A stretch of DNA of 54,460 bases from Firmicutes bacterium CAG:475. Lineage in GTDB: Bacteria > Bacillota > Clostridia > Christensenellales > CAG-917. The DNA lies in contig FR895563.1 of the NCBI GenBank assembly GCA_000434435.1, positions 1 through 54,460 of the forward strand, in the 5' to 3' direction. Within the stretch, counting starts at the first letter, position 1. Each line of letters begins with the position of its first letter. Made by a program: the position numbers and the translations under genes. Positions 1 to 8,349 of the stretch are shown piece by piece. The notes beneath the pieces were generated by a model. It saw only the letters and a program-made list of their open reading frames with translations, made no database searches and had not been told where the DNA came from.

Positions 1-69
1 AACAATATCACGCACGAATTCGTGCATATCACTTTCAATGCCGTTGCGGCTTGCACTTCGAATAAGCAC
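1..69 (-). CDS. Possible start of a gene running off the left edge (partial, unrecognised)
   Basis: On the minus strand an open frame can be read from a GTG at 69-67 or an ATG at 27-25 to the window edge (residues such as RSASRNGIESD and MHEFVRDIV). The composition looks protein-like and an in-frame stop lies a little upstream. However, neither start has a visible ribosome binding site, and only 23 codons are present. I do not recognise the product. It lies downstream of the terminator that ends the DUF2804 gene, so it would be a separate transcript. Confidence 0.2.
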   Translation of the reverse strand, partial: MLIRSASRNGIESDMHEFVRDIV

Positions 70-220
70 ATTACGTGTATAAGAACGCCCTGAATGAGTG
101 TTCGTTTATCCGCTTGCGTGCAAAGCACGCAAAACAGCAAGCAGATAATTTGTCGGAACTGCGGCGGGAGTTTTTGTCCGTGTATGAACTGATAGCACAA
201 ATTCTCTGCGCGGTAGGAAT

Positions 221-292
221 GTAAAAAACAAGGCAAACAAAAGGAAGACGCACAAAATTGCGCGTCTTCCGTCAAATTGCCTTGTTTTTTAC
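221..292 (-). terminator. Double-stem intrinsic terminator of the DUF2804 gene
   Basis: A perfect 16-bp outer inverted repeat (221-236 with 277-292) encloses a 9-bp inner stem (243-251 with 262-270). The outer stem carries A and T tracts, so it could act in both directions. The TAA stop codon of the DUF2804 gene (291-289) lies inside the outer arm. Confidence 0.8.
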
Positions 293-1374
293 ATGTGTGT
301 CGTCTTATCTTCTCCGATGCCGATCATGCCGTCGACGACGTACTTTTTGCCGTTGGTGTCGGTGACGTAGCCGCTGATCTTGCCGTAGGGAAGCGCATAG
401 TAGCAAAGCAAGGGAATGGGCATATAGAACACTTGATCGATCTCGAACTTTATGTCCACGATGCCTTTGCCCGCTTCGTCCTTGATATACCACGTTTTTG
501 CTTTTTTCTTGCCTTTCTCGTGAGTGAATACGACGGGCGGCATGGGGAAGGACTCGTTGTCAACCCAAATGACGTTTTCGTTGTATTGGTGTTGGTCGAC
601 GGATTGATTGCGAGTGAGGTTAAACGCAAAATATTTTTTCACGCCGTCATCGTCGATTTGTCCCATTGTGGTGAGCCAATCGTAGTGTGCGTTGAAAGGA
701 TAATAGCCTTTGTGGTCGTCGATGATACCAACGGAGCGTTCGTTTGTGGTGTACACTTTGCCGTTGAGGGTTATCGTGCCGCTTGCCTTGAAGAAATCCT
801 TTTCGCTGTACAAAGCGTTTCTGAACGAGCCGTCCTTGTTTCTTGCAAGGGGCATAACCCCGTTGGCAAGAGGGGAAATACGTTCAAAGCGAATATCGAT
901 TGTAAATTCGCCGTTTTTGCCTTTCGTAAAACCTTTTGCGCGCGCTTTGCCGTTGAGGAAATCGTTTTCGATTTTATACTCGCTGGTTTTCGTCTTGCAA
1001 TAGCAACAGTCGTCCACGAGTTGAGATGCCACGTGCGCCTTTTTCTTGGGGACGAGATTTCGCCAGCTGTAAATTTTGTTTTCCTTTTTGTCGTACCAAA
1101 CGAAGATGGAGAAGCCCATCGGACCGGTGCTGTACACCGCACTGATGAGCGCGCCTTCGTCCATATGAACTTCAAACGCCTCCCATTCGACAAGTCTTGA
1201 CGGCTTCATAAAATCGGGCATTTTGTTTCCACACGGTTTCACTGCGTCAAGAAGATTGAGATTTTTGAAAGGCGCGTCGAAAGTGCCGAAATGCACTTTG
1301 CCGTTTTCCACGATAGAATCGGGGGTGGGGGCAGGCATACGCGTCGAACTGATGTAGTCGGGTAAATTGCTCAT
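289..1374 (-). CDS. DUF2804 family protein
   Basis: A 361-residue protein of unknown biochemical function that matches the DUF2804 family in length and in recognisable stretches such as the FDAPFKNLNLLD and GIIDDHKGYYPFNAHYDW segments. There is no signal peptide or membrane segment, so it should be cytoplasmic. The ATG start at 1374 is supported by a GGGAG ribosome binding site (plus-strand CTCCC at 1382-1386) and by a promoter 30-57 bp upstream. It is a single-gene transcript ended by the strong hairpin at 221-292, and it is divergent from the ferritin-like gene at 1653. The family is widespread in Firmicutes and Actinobacteria; no role can be assigned from the neighbours. Confidence 0.8.
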   Translation of the reverse strand: MSNLPDYISSTRMPAPTPDSIVENGKVHFGTFDAPFKNLNLLDAVKPCGNKMPDFMKPSRLVEWEAFEVHMDEGALISAVYSTGPMGFSIFVWYDKKENKIYSWRNLVPKKKAHVASQLVDDCCYCKTKTSEYKIENDFLNGKARAKGFTKGKNGEFTIDIRFERISPLANGVMPLARNKDGSFRNALYSEKDFFKASGTITLNGKVYTTNERSVGIIDDHKGYYPFNAHYDWLTTMGQIDDDGVKKYFAFNLTRNQSVDQHQYNENVIWVDNESFPMPPVVFTHEKGKKKAKTWYIKDEAGKGIVDIKFEIDQVFYMPIPLLCYYALPYGKISGYVTDTNGKKYVVDGMIGIGEDKTTHM

Positions 1375-1402
1375 TTTTTTTCTCCCTTAGTATAGTATTC
1401 AA

Positions 1403-1431
1403 ATTGTAACACAATAGTTTTTGGCTTGCAA
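1403..1431 (-). promoter_or_regulatory. Sigma-A type promoter for the DUF2804 gene
   Basis: On the minus strand TTGCAA (1431-1426) and TACAAT (1408-1403) are separated by 17 bp, followed by a GGGAG ribosome binding site and the start codon. Confidence 0.65.
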
Positions 1432-1449
1432 GATGCCTGCACGATTTTT

Positions 1450-1479
1450 TTGCACAATCGTACGATATTTTTTTATAAA
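1450..1479 (+). promoter_or_regulatory. Possible promoter for the ferritin-like gene
   Basis: TTGCAC (1450-1455) and TATAAA (1474-1479) are 18 bp apart. This would leave a leader of about 165 nt before the ATG at 1653. A near-perfect palindrome, TTGTTG-T-CAACAA (1519-1531), lies in that leader and could be an operator. Both calls rest on pattern only. Confidence 0.4.
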
Positions 1480-1652
1480 ATGCTACTATTTAGACAAAAC
1501 GTATCATATTTCATCACGTTGTTGTCAACAAAAATCGGCAGCAGGGCTGTTTCGGGCTTTTGAAAGTGCGGCGAAATTGCGTTGAAAACGTCGAAGTTAT
1601 GATTTTTGAAGAATTGGCAACAATAATCAAATCAAAAAAAGGAGATATTATT

Positions 1653-2909
1653 ATGTCATTCAACCCGTTCGAGCAAAAACCCGAAAATATCGAAAAACTG
1701 TTTTGCGACTGGAAAACGATGTATCCGCAAAGCTATTCCAAAAACGACGTAAGTCCGTTCACCAAACTTCGTTGCATACTGACAAACGGAGCGGAGTACG
1801 AAGCGGTGTGGTTTTCGCATCAATTTTTTCGCCATTGCACAAACAACGATTTGAGAAGAGAACTTGCGCTGATCAGAAAAAGCGAGCAAGCGCAACAAAA
1901 AATCGGCGCGTGTTTAAAGCCTAAGGACGAAACCGTGCTGGAAACCACCATAGGATACGAGCAACTTGCCGTCGAGCTCACCGCAATGCTTGCCATGCGC
2001 GAGCCGGATAAAAGAGTGAAAGCCGCTCTCGATTTCGCGCTTTTGGAGGATTTCGACCACCTTTACAGATATGCCGATTTGCTGGATATGGAGCACGGCG
2101 TGCATGCGGAAAACCTTGTCGGAGAACTCACCGAAATCATGCCTGCGCGCCCCACGATAACTCATCATCGCTATCCGAAAGACGAGGTGAAAAAGCCCGT
2201 CGATTTCAAAAAGGCAAGCCCGGTGACGAAGCTCGACGTTGCAATTATCACGGCGGCGGAGCAACAAACGATGAACTACTATATGAACCAGTGCGGATTT
2301 TACGAAACCGACCTCGGCAGACGGTTGTATCAGGAAATCGCAATGGTTGAGGAACAGCACGTGTCGCAATACGGCTCGCTTATGGACGTAAAACAAAGTT
2401 GGCTTGAAGGGTGGCTATGCCACGAGTACACCGAGTGCTACGTCTATTATTCTTGTTTTAAGGACGAAACCGACAAGCACGTCAAAAAGATTTGGGAGAT
2501 GTGCCTATTGCAAGAAATCACGCACTTGCACAAGGCTTGCGAGTGTCTTGAAAAGTACGGGAAAAAGAATTGGCAAGAGGTTATCCCCGACGGCAATTTC
2601 CCCGAACTTCTTGCGTTTAAATCCACAAAGAATTACGTGCGCGACGTCATTGCGAATACGGTGTGCAACACGGCGCACAGAGAGGGCTACGTTTCAATCA
2701 ACGACCTTGACGACAATGCGGAGTTTTTCACCTATCAAAAGATTGTCAACGCAAACGAAAAGATGACGCCGAGCCACAGCGTCATCGACGCGCATATCGA
2801 CAAGGAGGGTAAGGACTATCGCTATGAAAACTCTCCATCGCCCGTTGAAAGTTTGAGATCGAGAACAAAAGACAACACCACGCTCGGAAGAGTGAAGAAT
2901 TGCAAATAA
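1653..2909 (+). CDS. Ferritin-like (putative diiron) protein
   Basis: A 418-residue cytoplasmic protein. The ATG at 1653 is preferred over upstream in-frame starts because it follows an AAAGGAG ribosome binding site (1639-1644) at normal spacing. The sequence is mostly helical and carries glutamate/histidine patterns typical of ferritin-like four-helix bundles: E103, the E132-x3-H136 segment, E203, the EEQH motif (E233, H236), E261, and QEITH (E288, H291). These occur as two sets, as expected for metal-ligand pairs on helices, so a diiron or manganese site is likely. I cannot name the substrate; oxygen or peroxide detoxification or an oxidase would suit an anaerobe. It is monocistronic, between a divergent gene and a terminator at 2975. 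Confidence 0.55.
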   Translation: MSFNPFEQKPENIEKLFCDWKTMYPQSYSKNDVSPFTKLRCILTNGAEYEAVWFSHQFFRHCTNNDLRRELALIRKSEQAQQKIGACLKPKDETVLETTIGYEQLAVELTAMLAMREPDKRVKAALDFALLEDFDHLYRYADLLDMEHGVHAENLVGELTEIMPARPTITHHRYPKDEVKKPVDFKKASPVTKLDVAIITAAEQQTMNYYMNQCGFYETDLGRRLYQEIAMVEEQHVSQYGSLMDVKQSWLEGWLCHEYTECYVYYSCFKDETDKHVKKIWEMCLLQEITHLHKACECLEKYGKKNWQEVIPDGNFPELLAFKSTKNYVRDVIANTVCNTAHREGYVSINDLDDNAEFFTYQKIVNANEKMTPSHSVIDAHIDKEGKDYRYENSPSPVESLRSRTKDNTTLGRVKNCK

Positions 2910-2974
2910 ATCCAAAACGAACAGTTTATATTGCAAAAATACTACAATAAAATATCGATTATGCAAAATATCCA

Positions 2975-3008
2975 AATCGCTCGCCTGTTGCGGGCGATTG
3001 TATTTTGT
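2975..3008 (+). terminator. Intrinsic terminator after the ferritin-like gene
   Basis: A 10-bp stem (2975-2984 with 2990-2999, one G-U pair), loop CTGTT, followed by the T-rich GTATTTTG. Confidence 0.6.
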
Positions 3009-3023
3009 GCGGCACAAATTGTG

Positions 3024-3052
3024 TTGAAAATTGCAAAAAGGTTTGTTATAAT
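3024..3052 (+). promoter_or_regulatory. Sigma-A type promoter for the PH-domain gene
   Basis: TTGAAA (3024-3029) and a perfect TATAAT (3047-3052) are separated by exactly 17 bp. The AAGGAG ribosome binding site follows almost at once, so the 5' leader is only about 10 nt. Confidence 0.8.
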
Positions 3053-3069
3053 AAAAACAAGGAGTGTAT

Positions 3070-3753
3070 ATGAGATACGACGAAAACTATTTTCAAAACG
3101 GCAAAAATCAAGACGAGCCGAAAACCATTCAAAGCGCGCTTTTGGACGGAGAACAGGTCCTTTGGAGCGGCAAACCGCAAAAGAAAGCGTTTGTGCTCAA
3201 CAATGTGTTGAAGATGCTTCCCGTCGCGCTTTTGTGGATTGTGTTCGACACGTTTTTTATCGTTATGCTTACAAGAACCGCAGATATGATCCCGGTGCCG
3301 GCAATCGTATTTTTGTGCGTGTTTTTCTTGTTCCACCTCATGCCCGTGTGGATATGGATTTATAGATGCGTCACCGCAAGCAAACGCCACAAAAACATCG
3401 AATACGCTTTTACCGACAAGCGCATAATCGTGCGCAAAGGCGCGGTTGCCGTTGACTTCAAAAGCATAGATTATAAAGACGTCGTTGCCGTCAATTTGCG
3501 CTACGGCCTTATCGACAAGGCGGCGAAAGTCGGAGATATTTACATCACCTCAACCGGCAAGGCAACCGTCCTCGAAGATCTTGAAAATCCCGCTTCCGTC
3601 GAGCAACTGCTTCAACAAATCGTATCCGACAAAAAGCCGGACGTCGCTTTCACCGACAATGCAAAAGTCACTTACGTCAAGTGTAAGTATTGCGGCAAAA
3701 AGAACGTGTCGAGTGCGAGTACCTGTTCTTCTTGCGGCGCCCCTCTCGATTAA
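3070..3753 (+). CDS. PH-domain (YdbS/bPH type) membrane protein with C-terminal zinc ribbon
   Basis: A 227-residue integral membrane protein. Two hydrophobic segments (about 47-67 and 75-98) are followed by a bacterial PH-like domain (about 105-190) recognisable from FTDKRIIVRKGAV and the VGDIYITSTGKATVLED stretch. The C-terminus is a zinc ribbon with paired cysteines C205/C208 and C219/C222. ATG 3070 is chosen over an in-frame GTG at 3064 because the AAGGAG motif sits 6-7 nt upstream of the ATG and overlaps the GTG. Proteins of this type sit at the inner membrane, and their function is mostly unknown. It is a single-gene transcript with its own promoter. The stop codon is inside the left arm of the palindrome at 3751-3875. 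Confidence 0.75.
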   Translation: MRYDENYFQNGKNQDEPKTIQSALLDGEQVLWSGKPQKKAFVLNNVLKMLPVALLWIVFDTFFIVMLTRTADMIPVPAIVFLCVFFLFHLMPVWIWIYRCVTASKRHKNIEYAFTDKRIIVRKGAVAVDFKSIDYKDVVAVNLRYGLIDKAAKVGDIYITSTGKATVLEDLENPASVEQLLQQIVSDKKPDVAFTDNAKVTYVKCKYCGKKNVSSASTCSSCGAPLD

Positions 3754-3875
3754 AGCGCACCAAATAGCGAATAACTGCGTCAACACCCGTCCGCTCCAAA
3801 ATCACGTACTATGTGTACGTTGGGTTTTGTTTCGGACGGGTGTTTCCTTGTTCTTCATCTATTTGGTGCGCTTTA
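3751..3875. repeat. Nested inverted-repeat element (MITE-like or structured RNA)
   Basis: Three nested stems are visible: an outer perfect 17-bp pair (3751-3767 with 3859-3875), a middle perfect 12-bp pair (3782-3793 with 3833-3844) and an inner ACGTAC/GTACGT pair (3804-3809 with 3814-3819). The outer arms begin and end with TA. A direct repeat, GCGAATAACTGCG, occurs just inside the left arm (3767-3779) and again outside the right arm (3891-3903). No open frame explains it, and there is no T-tract after the outer arm. Confidence 0.6.
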
Positions 3876-4066
3876 CAAGCGCATTATTGAGCGAATAACT
3901 GCGGCAGAGTTGCTCTCCCGCCAATTCATTTACGTCTGGCAACTTAGGATTATCGGTCATGCAACTCGTTATTGTTCTTATCTCAATGATACATTTTAAT
4001 AAAAGTCGGAGTAATAACCGTATCGATATCCGTCAGCTCCGAATCGTAAACGCAATCCGAAGTTCA
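3876..4066 (+). other. Non-coding stretch with small hairpins, possible 3' UTR or small RNA
   Basis: No credible gene is seen. There are short complementary segments (AGTTGC with GCAACT near 3908-3945, CGGAG with CTCCG near 4007-4042), and the stretch ends at a strong terminator at 4067. Either the upstream transcript reads through to that terminator or a small RNA starts here. No convincing promoter was found. Confidence 0.3.
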
Positions 4067-4112
4067 GCCGTTTTGTTTAGTTCGCAACATAAAAACAAAA
4101 CGGCGGTTTTAT
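4067..4112 (+). terminator. Intrinsic terminator with 12-bp stem
   Basis: GCCGTTTTGTTT (4067-4078) pairs perfectly with AAACAAAACGGC (4093-4104) and is followed by GGTTTTATT. It ends whatever transcript crosses 3754-4066. Confidence 0.65.
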
Positions 4113-4156
4113 TGTTTGAACGAAAAAGAATTGTTGCGAAAGTGCGGTTTTGGGTA

Positions 4157-4184
4157 TGGACATTTTGTATTTTATTTTATAAAA
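4157..4184 (+). promoter_or_regulatory. Possible promoter for the GH3 gene
   Basis: TGGACA (4157-4162) and TATAAA (4179-4184) are 16 bp apart, about 30 bp before the GH3 start. Surrounding AT-rich sequence offers alternative -10 boxes. Confidence 0.4.
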
Positions 4185-4213
4185 TAGTTTTATAAAGGCA
4201 TAAGAGGTTTGAA

Positions 4214-6751
4214 ATGAGTTTGATTTCCAAAATAGTCAATTTGTTTTCGCCCACGGCGCAAAAGACGGGCGAGGACAACGGAAATAAAACGGGCGTAACT
4301 TCGCGGCGTATGCGCGAGGCGTGTTGCGCTATGGCGGAAGAGGGCGTCGTTTTGCTGAAAAACGACGGTGTTTTGCCCATAAAAGCCGACGACGAAATTG
4401 CGGTTTTCGGACGTACGCAAATCAACTGGTTTTGCGTGGGATACGGCTCGGGCGGCGACGTGAAAGCCCCCTACAAAACGTCTTTTGCAACCGCTTTGAA
4501 AAATCAAAACGAGATAAAAATCAACGGGGACGTAATGTCGGTTTACGAGGATTGGTGCGCAAAGCACGTTCCCGACGAAGGTTTTTGGGGGCACTGGCCG
4601 TATAGTTTCAAGGAGATGCCCGTCACGCTCGATTTTGTCAGAAAGGCAAGAGAAAGCTCGAACGTGGCGTTTGTCGTCATAGGTCGCTCGGCAGGCGAGG
4701 ATAGAGAGCAGAAACTCAAAGACGGAAGTTTTTATCTCACAAAAGACGAGTTGCAACTCATTGACAAAGTCACCGCCGTATTTGAAAAGACGGTGCTTGT
4801 TCTCGACGTCGGCAACGTAATAGACTTTGAAGAAATCGATGAATTTGGCGACAGAATCAGCGCAATCGTGCTTGCATGGCAAGGCGGTATGGAAAGCGGA
4901 CGCGCCCTTTGCAACGTGCTGTCGGGCAAGGTCAATCCGTCGGGCAGACTCACCGACACGATAGCGGTCGATTACGACTTGTACCCGTCGCAAGAGTTTG
5001 GCTTCAAGGACTACAACGTATATCGGGAAGACGTGTTTGTCGGTTATCGCTATTTCGAAACCTTTGCAAAGGAAGAAGTGCTGTATCCGTTCGGCTTCGG
5101 ACTGTCTTACACTTCGTTTGACGTGTCCGCAAGCGTCGAAAAAAAAGAGAACGGTGTGAAAGTTCGAGTAAAAGTCAAAAATATAGGCGAGCGCACGGGC
5201 AAAACCGTTGCGCAGGTGTACGTCAAAAAAGCGGACGGAATGTTGCCGAAGCCTGCAAGAGAACTCGTTGCGTATTTCAAGACCGACGAGCTTGAAAGCG
5301 GTGAAGAGCAGCAGCGCGTTTTCGATATAAGCGAATACGAGCTTTCGAGTTACGACGAGGAAGGCGCGACGGGCTACAAGGCGTGTTGGGTGCTCGAATA
5401 CGGCGATTACGAGTTTTTCGTAGGCGAAAACGTGAGGGACTCAACGAGCGTGGGTAGCGTGCGTTTCGACAAGAAAATCACGAGCGAGTGCCACACGGCT
5501 TGTTCGCCGCAAAAGGATTTGTCCGTTCTGTCGAGATACGATTCGGCAAACTCGCTTTGCGCGGATTTGTCGCAATTTTCGGGTAAAGAAACATTTGCCG
5601 AGTTCAAACAAAAGATGGACGGACTCACCGACGACGAAGTCGAGCGATTTATGCACAATCTTGAATACACGCTTGAAAATTACGGTTGGAAAAACTGTGT
5701 CGTCAAGGCTCAAAGCGGCTATCTCAAAGAACGCATAGAACAGAATATGCCGACCGAGATTGCGCAAAACAAGGACTTAAAAGTGTCGTTTTGCGATGTT
5801 AAAGACGGTGTTGCGACGATAGATGAATTTATATCCATGCTTTCGGACGAGGAACTGGAAACGCTTTGTCACGGCGATTTGCGCATGAACAGTCCTCTGG
5901 GCGCAAAGGGCAACGCAGGCGCGTTCGGGGGAATAAGCGAGAGCTTGCGAGCAAAGGGCGTGCCGAGCGCAATCACCACAGACGGTCCCAGCGGAATAAG
6001 GCTTTGCCAAAAGGCAAGTCTGCTGCCGTGCGGCACGTGTATAGCGTCGTCCTGGAACGAAAAACTTGCCGAAGAGCTCTACTCATGCGTAAGCTCGGAG
6101 ATGGTGGAAAAAGGTTCGGACGTACTTCTCGCGCCGGGAATGAACATACACAGGAATCCGCTTTGCGGTCGCAATTTCGAATACTATTCGGAAGATCCGT
6201 ATCTGACGGGCAAGACGGCAAGCGCGGTCGTGAGGGGCATACAAAAAGAGGGCGTGGCAAGTTGCGTAAAGCACTTTGCTTGCAACAATCAGGAAAGATA
6301 TCGCTATATAAACGACAGCAGATTGAGCGAAAGAGCGTTGAGAGAAATATATCTCAAAGGCTTTGAAATCGCCGTCAAAGAAGGGAATCCGCTTGCGGTT
6401 ATGACGTCGTACAACAAGATAAACGGCGTGTACGCATATCACAACTACGACCTCGTCACCACGATTTTGCGCAGAGAGTGGGGATATGAAAACGTTGTGA
6501 TGACGGATTGGTGGACGAAAAAGGCGAAAAATCCGCTTTTCAAGGGCGTCGACGACAATGCGTACAGAGTGCGTGCCGGCGTTGACGTGCTTATGCCGGG
6601 CGGCTCCAGAGTGCGTGGCAAGTATGACGGCTCAACCCTCAAATCTCTGAACAACGGAGGGCTAAAACGCTCCGAACTGCAACGCACCGCAAGACACGTG
6701 TTGAGTTTCTTGCTGAAAGTTCAAAGCGTGCGCGACAAGATTGAAAAATAA
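4214..6751 (+). CDS. Glycoside hydrolase family 3 beta-glycosidase, permuted domain order
   Basis: An 845-residue cytoplasmic beta-glycosidase, likely a beta-glucosidase. Domain order is reversed from the usual GH3 layout. The alpha/beta sandwich (GH3 C domain) comes first (about 35-280, with EEGVVLLKNDGVLPI), then a fibronectin-III-like domain (about 290-400, from PFGFGLSYTSF). The catalytic TIM barrel is last (about 560-845: TTDGPSGIR, GRNFEYYSEDPYL, KHFACNNQE). The nucleophile is expected to be D765 in VVMTDWW. This permuted order is known from Butyrivibrio and Ruminococcus enzymes. There is no signal peptide, so the substrate must be an imported oligosaccharide or glycoside. It is followed 36 bp later by a lipoprotein phosphoesterase, probably co-transcribed. 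Exact substrate cannot be told. Confidence 0.88.
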   Translation: MSLISKIVNLFSPTAQKTGEDNGNKTGVTSRRMREACCAMAEEGVVLLKNDGVLPIKADDEIAVFGRTQINWFCVGYGSGGDVKAPYKTSFATALKNQNEIKINGDVMSVYEDWCAKHVPDEGFWGHWPYSFKEMPVTLDFVRKARESSNVAFVVIGRSAGEDREQKLKDGSFYLTKDELQLIDKVTAVFEKTVLVLDVGNVIDFEEIDEFGDRISAIVLAWQGGMESGRALCNVLSGKVNPSGRLTDTIAVDYDLYPSQEFGFKDYNVYREDVFVGYRYFETFAKEEVLYPFGFGLSYTSFDVSASVEKKENGVKVRVKVKNIGERTGKTVAQVYVKKADGMLPKPARELVAYFKTDELESGEEQQRVFDISEYELSSYDEEGATGYKACWVLEYGDYEFFVGENVRDSTSVGSVRFDKKITSECHTACSPQKDLSVLSRYDSANSLCADLSQFSGKETFAEFKQKMDGLTDDEVERFMHNLEYTLENYGWKNCVVKAQSGYLKERIEQNMPTEIAQNKDLKVSFCDVKDGVATIDEFISMLSDEELETLCHGDLRMNSPLGAKGNAGAFGGISESLRAKGVPSAITTDGPSGIRLCQKASLLPCGTCIASSWNEKLAEELYSCVSSEMVEKGSDVLLAPGMNIHRNPLCGRNFEYYSEDPYLTGKTASAVVRGIQKEGVASCVKHFACNNQERYRYINDSRLSERALREIYLKGFEIAVKEGNPLAVMTSYNKINGVYAYHNYDLVTTILRREWGYENVVMTDWWTKKAKNPLFKGVDDNAYRVRAGVDVLMPGGSRVRGKYDGSTLKSLNNGGLKRSELQRTARHVLSFLLKVQSVRDKIEK

Positions 6752-6787
6752 AGGTTTTGAGCGGATATCCGCTCGAATAGGAAGATT

Positions 6788-8143
6788 ATGAGAAATCTCA
6801 AAAAGATTTTGACAGTACTTTTGACGCTTGTCGTTTTGATGACGGCATGCGCGATTTTGGTTGCTTGCAACGACGATGCCGACAGAACAGAAGTCGTGAC
6901 GTTCGTCAAGGCAAGCGCAAGCGAGGACGGATATGCCACGGTGTATGCCCCCGACGACAGAGATATAAAAATCATGGTGCTGTCCGATCCGCAAGTGGAC
7001 GTGTACGAAAAGTACAAGGTTGTGGGAAGCCCCGGCAACGACAAGACGTATTCGTTCGTCAAAGATTTTGTGACGGCGACCGATCCCGATCTGGTGATAA
7101 TCAACGGCGACCTCGTGATGAACGATATGCCCTTGAAATCCTCAACGTCGTACTTTGACAGATACGCCGAGATTTTCGAGGAGCTGAAAACGCCGTGGAC
7201 GTTTGCTTTCGGTAATCACGATTGCGATTTGAAATGGACTGTCGATTCTGCCGATGTCGACACTGCGAACAGACAGAGTTCAAAAGCAAAACTTATTGCG
7301 TATCTTGACGAAAAATATCCGCATTGTCTGATGAATTCAGACACGACATGTAAAGACGGCGACGGAAATCATTTTGTAAACGTTCGCACGCGCGCAGGCG
7401 AACTTATTTATACGCTTTGCGTTTTCGATTGCACCTTCAACGAACAAAAGGTGTACAACTATACTCCGACCGCAAACCAAGTCGAATGGTATTGCAACAC
7501 CATAAATGCGATTTCCGACAAAACGCTCGGTGCGAACAGGGGCGAAAAAGTCGTAAAAAGCATGATTTTCAATCACGTCGGCATACCTGAATTTAAAGAC
7601 GCGTGGACGAAAGCGTGGAATGACGGCAATCCCACCGAAGATTATTTTTACGGGCATTATTTCGAGGGTAACTACTCCAAAAAATACGGGGATTTGCCCG
7701 AAGAGGACAGGATTTTTCCTGCCGTAAAGGCACTCGGCAGCACCACGGCGATATTTATGTGCCATCATCACGACAACGATTTTTCCGTCAACTACGAGGG
7801 CGTGCGCCTGACTTTCGGACAACACTCGGGCTATTCGCACAACTACCGCACGACGCACGACGAGCACGGCAACGGCCCGACGGATTACGCAAACTGGGCA
7901 GGCGTGAGCTTTGAAAGAGTGGACGATTACGGCGACCAAAGAGGAGGCACTTGCGTTACGATTTCGAAAGAGGGCGAATTTACGATTACGCCGACTTATG
8001 CAAAAGACGTTCTCGCGAATTACGCAACAGAATATTATATCGACTACGACCAAGTTGCCGCGGCTCTTGAAGCCAACCCCAAATTCGAGAGCGGAAAAGG
8101 TCATATCGCACGCGGAACGGACAGAAAATGGAAGTTGAATTAA
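6788..8143 (+). CDS. Calcineurin-like metallophosphoesterase lipoprotein
   Basis: A 451-residue exported lipoprotein. The signal peptide ends in the lipobox LVAC, with C27 as the lipidated cysteine. The metallophosphoesterase metal-binding motifs are in order: LSDPQ (D67, with Gln in place of the usual His, common in this subgroup), INGD (D108), GNHD (N143-D145), NHVG, and a late HHHD. It probably hydrolyses phosphate esters outside the membrane; the substrate is unknown. The start has an AGGAAG ribosome binding site 36 bp after the GH3 stop, so the two genes probably share a transcript. No clear terminator was seen downstream before the adhE promoter. Confidence 0.82.
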   Translation: MRNLKKILTVLLTLVVLMTACAILVACNDDADRTEVVTFVKASASEDGYATVYAPDDRDIKIMVLSDPQVDVYEKYKVVGSPGNDKTYSFVKDFVTATDPDLVIINGDLVMNDMPLKSSTSYFDRYAEIFEELKTPWTFAFGNHDCDLKWTVDSADVDTANRQSSKAKLIAYLDEKYPHCLMNSDTTCKDGDGNHFVNVRTRAGELIYTLCVFDCTFNEQKVYNYTPTANQVEWYCNTINAISDKTLGANRGEKVVKSMIFNHVGIPEFKDAWTKAWNDGNPTEDYFYGHYFEGNYSKKYGDLPEEDRIFPAVKALGSTTAIFMCHHHDNDFSVNYEGVRLTFGQHSGYSHNYRTTHDEHGNGPTDYANWAGVSFERVDDYGDQRGGTCVTISKEGEFTITPTYAKDVLANYATEYYIDYDQVAAALEANPKFESGKGHIARGTDRKWKLN

Positions 8144-8236
8144 GCGGTTTTTCTTGCCCGAAACAATAAACGATACACAAACGGCGAATTGTCGATTTTA
8201 TTGATAAAAAAATATTGATATACAACGAAAATATGC

Positions 8237-8265
8237 TTGACAGTATGTGCTTGTTTGGATACAAT
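8237..8265 (+). promoter_or_regulatory. Strong sigma-A type promoter for the adhE operon
   Basis: A perfect TTGACA (8237-8242) and TACAAT (8260-8265) are 17 bp apart. The leader of about 75 nt contains an inverted repeat AGTTATC/GATAACT (8279-8285 with 8307-8313) and a partial direct repeat of TATCGA(t)AAATAG around 8268-8292, either of which could be a regulatory site. Neither matches the Rex operator consensus that I know. Confidence 0.8.
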
Positions 8266-8349
8266 TATATCGATAAATAGTTATCGAAATAGTTTTACAT
8301 ACGAAAGATAACTTAAAAAATTTGTAAAATCGCTATAGGAGAAGCAAGC

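Noticed and set aside
12..25. 14-bp palindrome GCACGAATTCGTGC near the left edge
   Set aside because: It is short, lies in a possibly coding stretch and has no context to support a regulatory role.
71..253. A 60-codon minus-strand frame downstream of the DUF2804 gene
   Set aside because: It starts inside the terminator stem, has no ribosome binding site and an unremarkable cysteine-rich, low-quality composition.
277..1200. A 307-codon plus-strand frame opposite the DUF2804 gene
   Set aside because: The minus-strand frame matches a known family and has a promoter, ribosome binding site and terminator; the plus frame has none.
8266..8349. Rex or other redox-repressor operator in the adhE leader
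   Set aside because: Inverted and direct repeats are present, but they do not match the Rex consensus TTGTTAA-N4-TTAACAA that I know, so only a generic site is reported.
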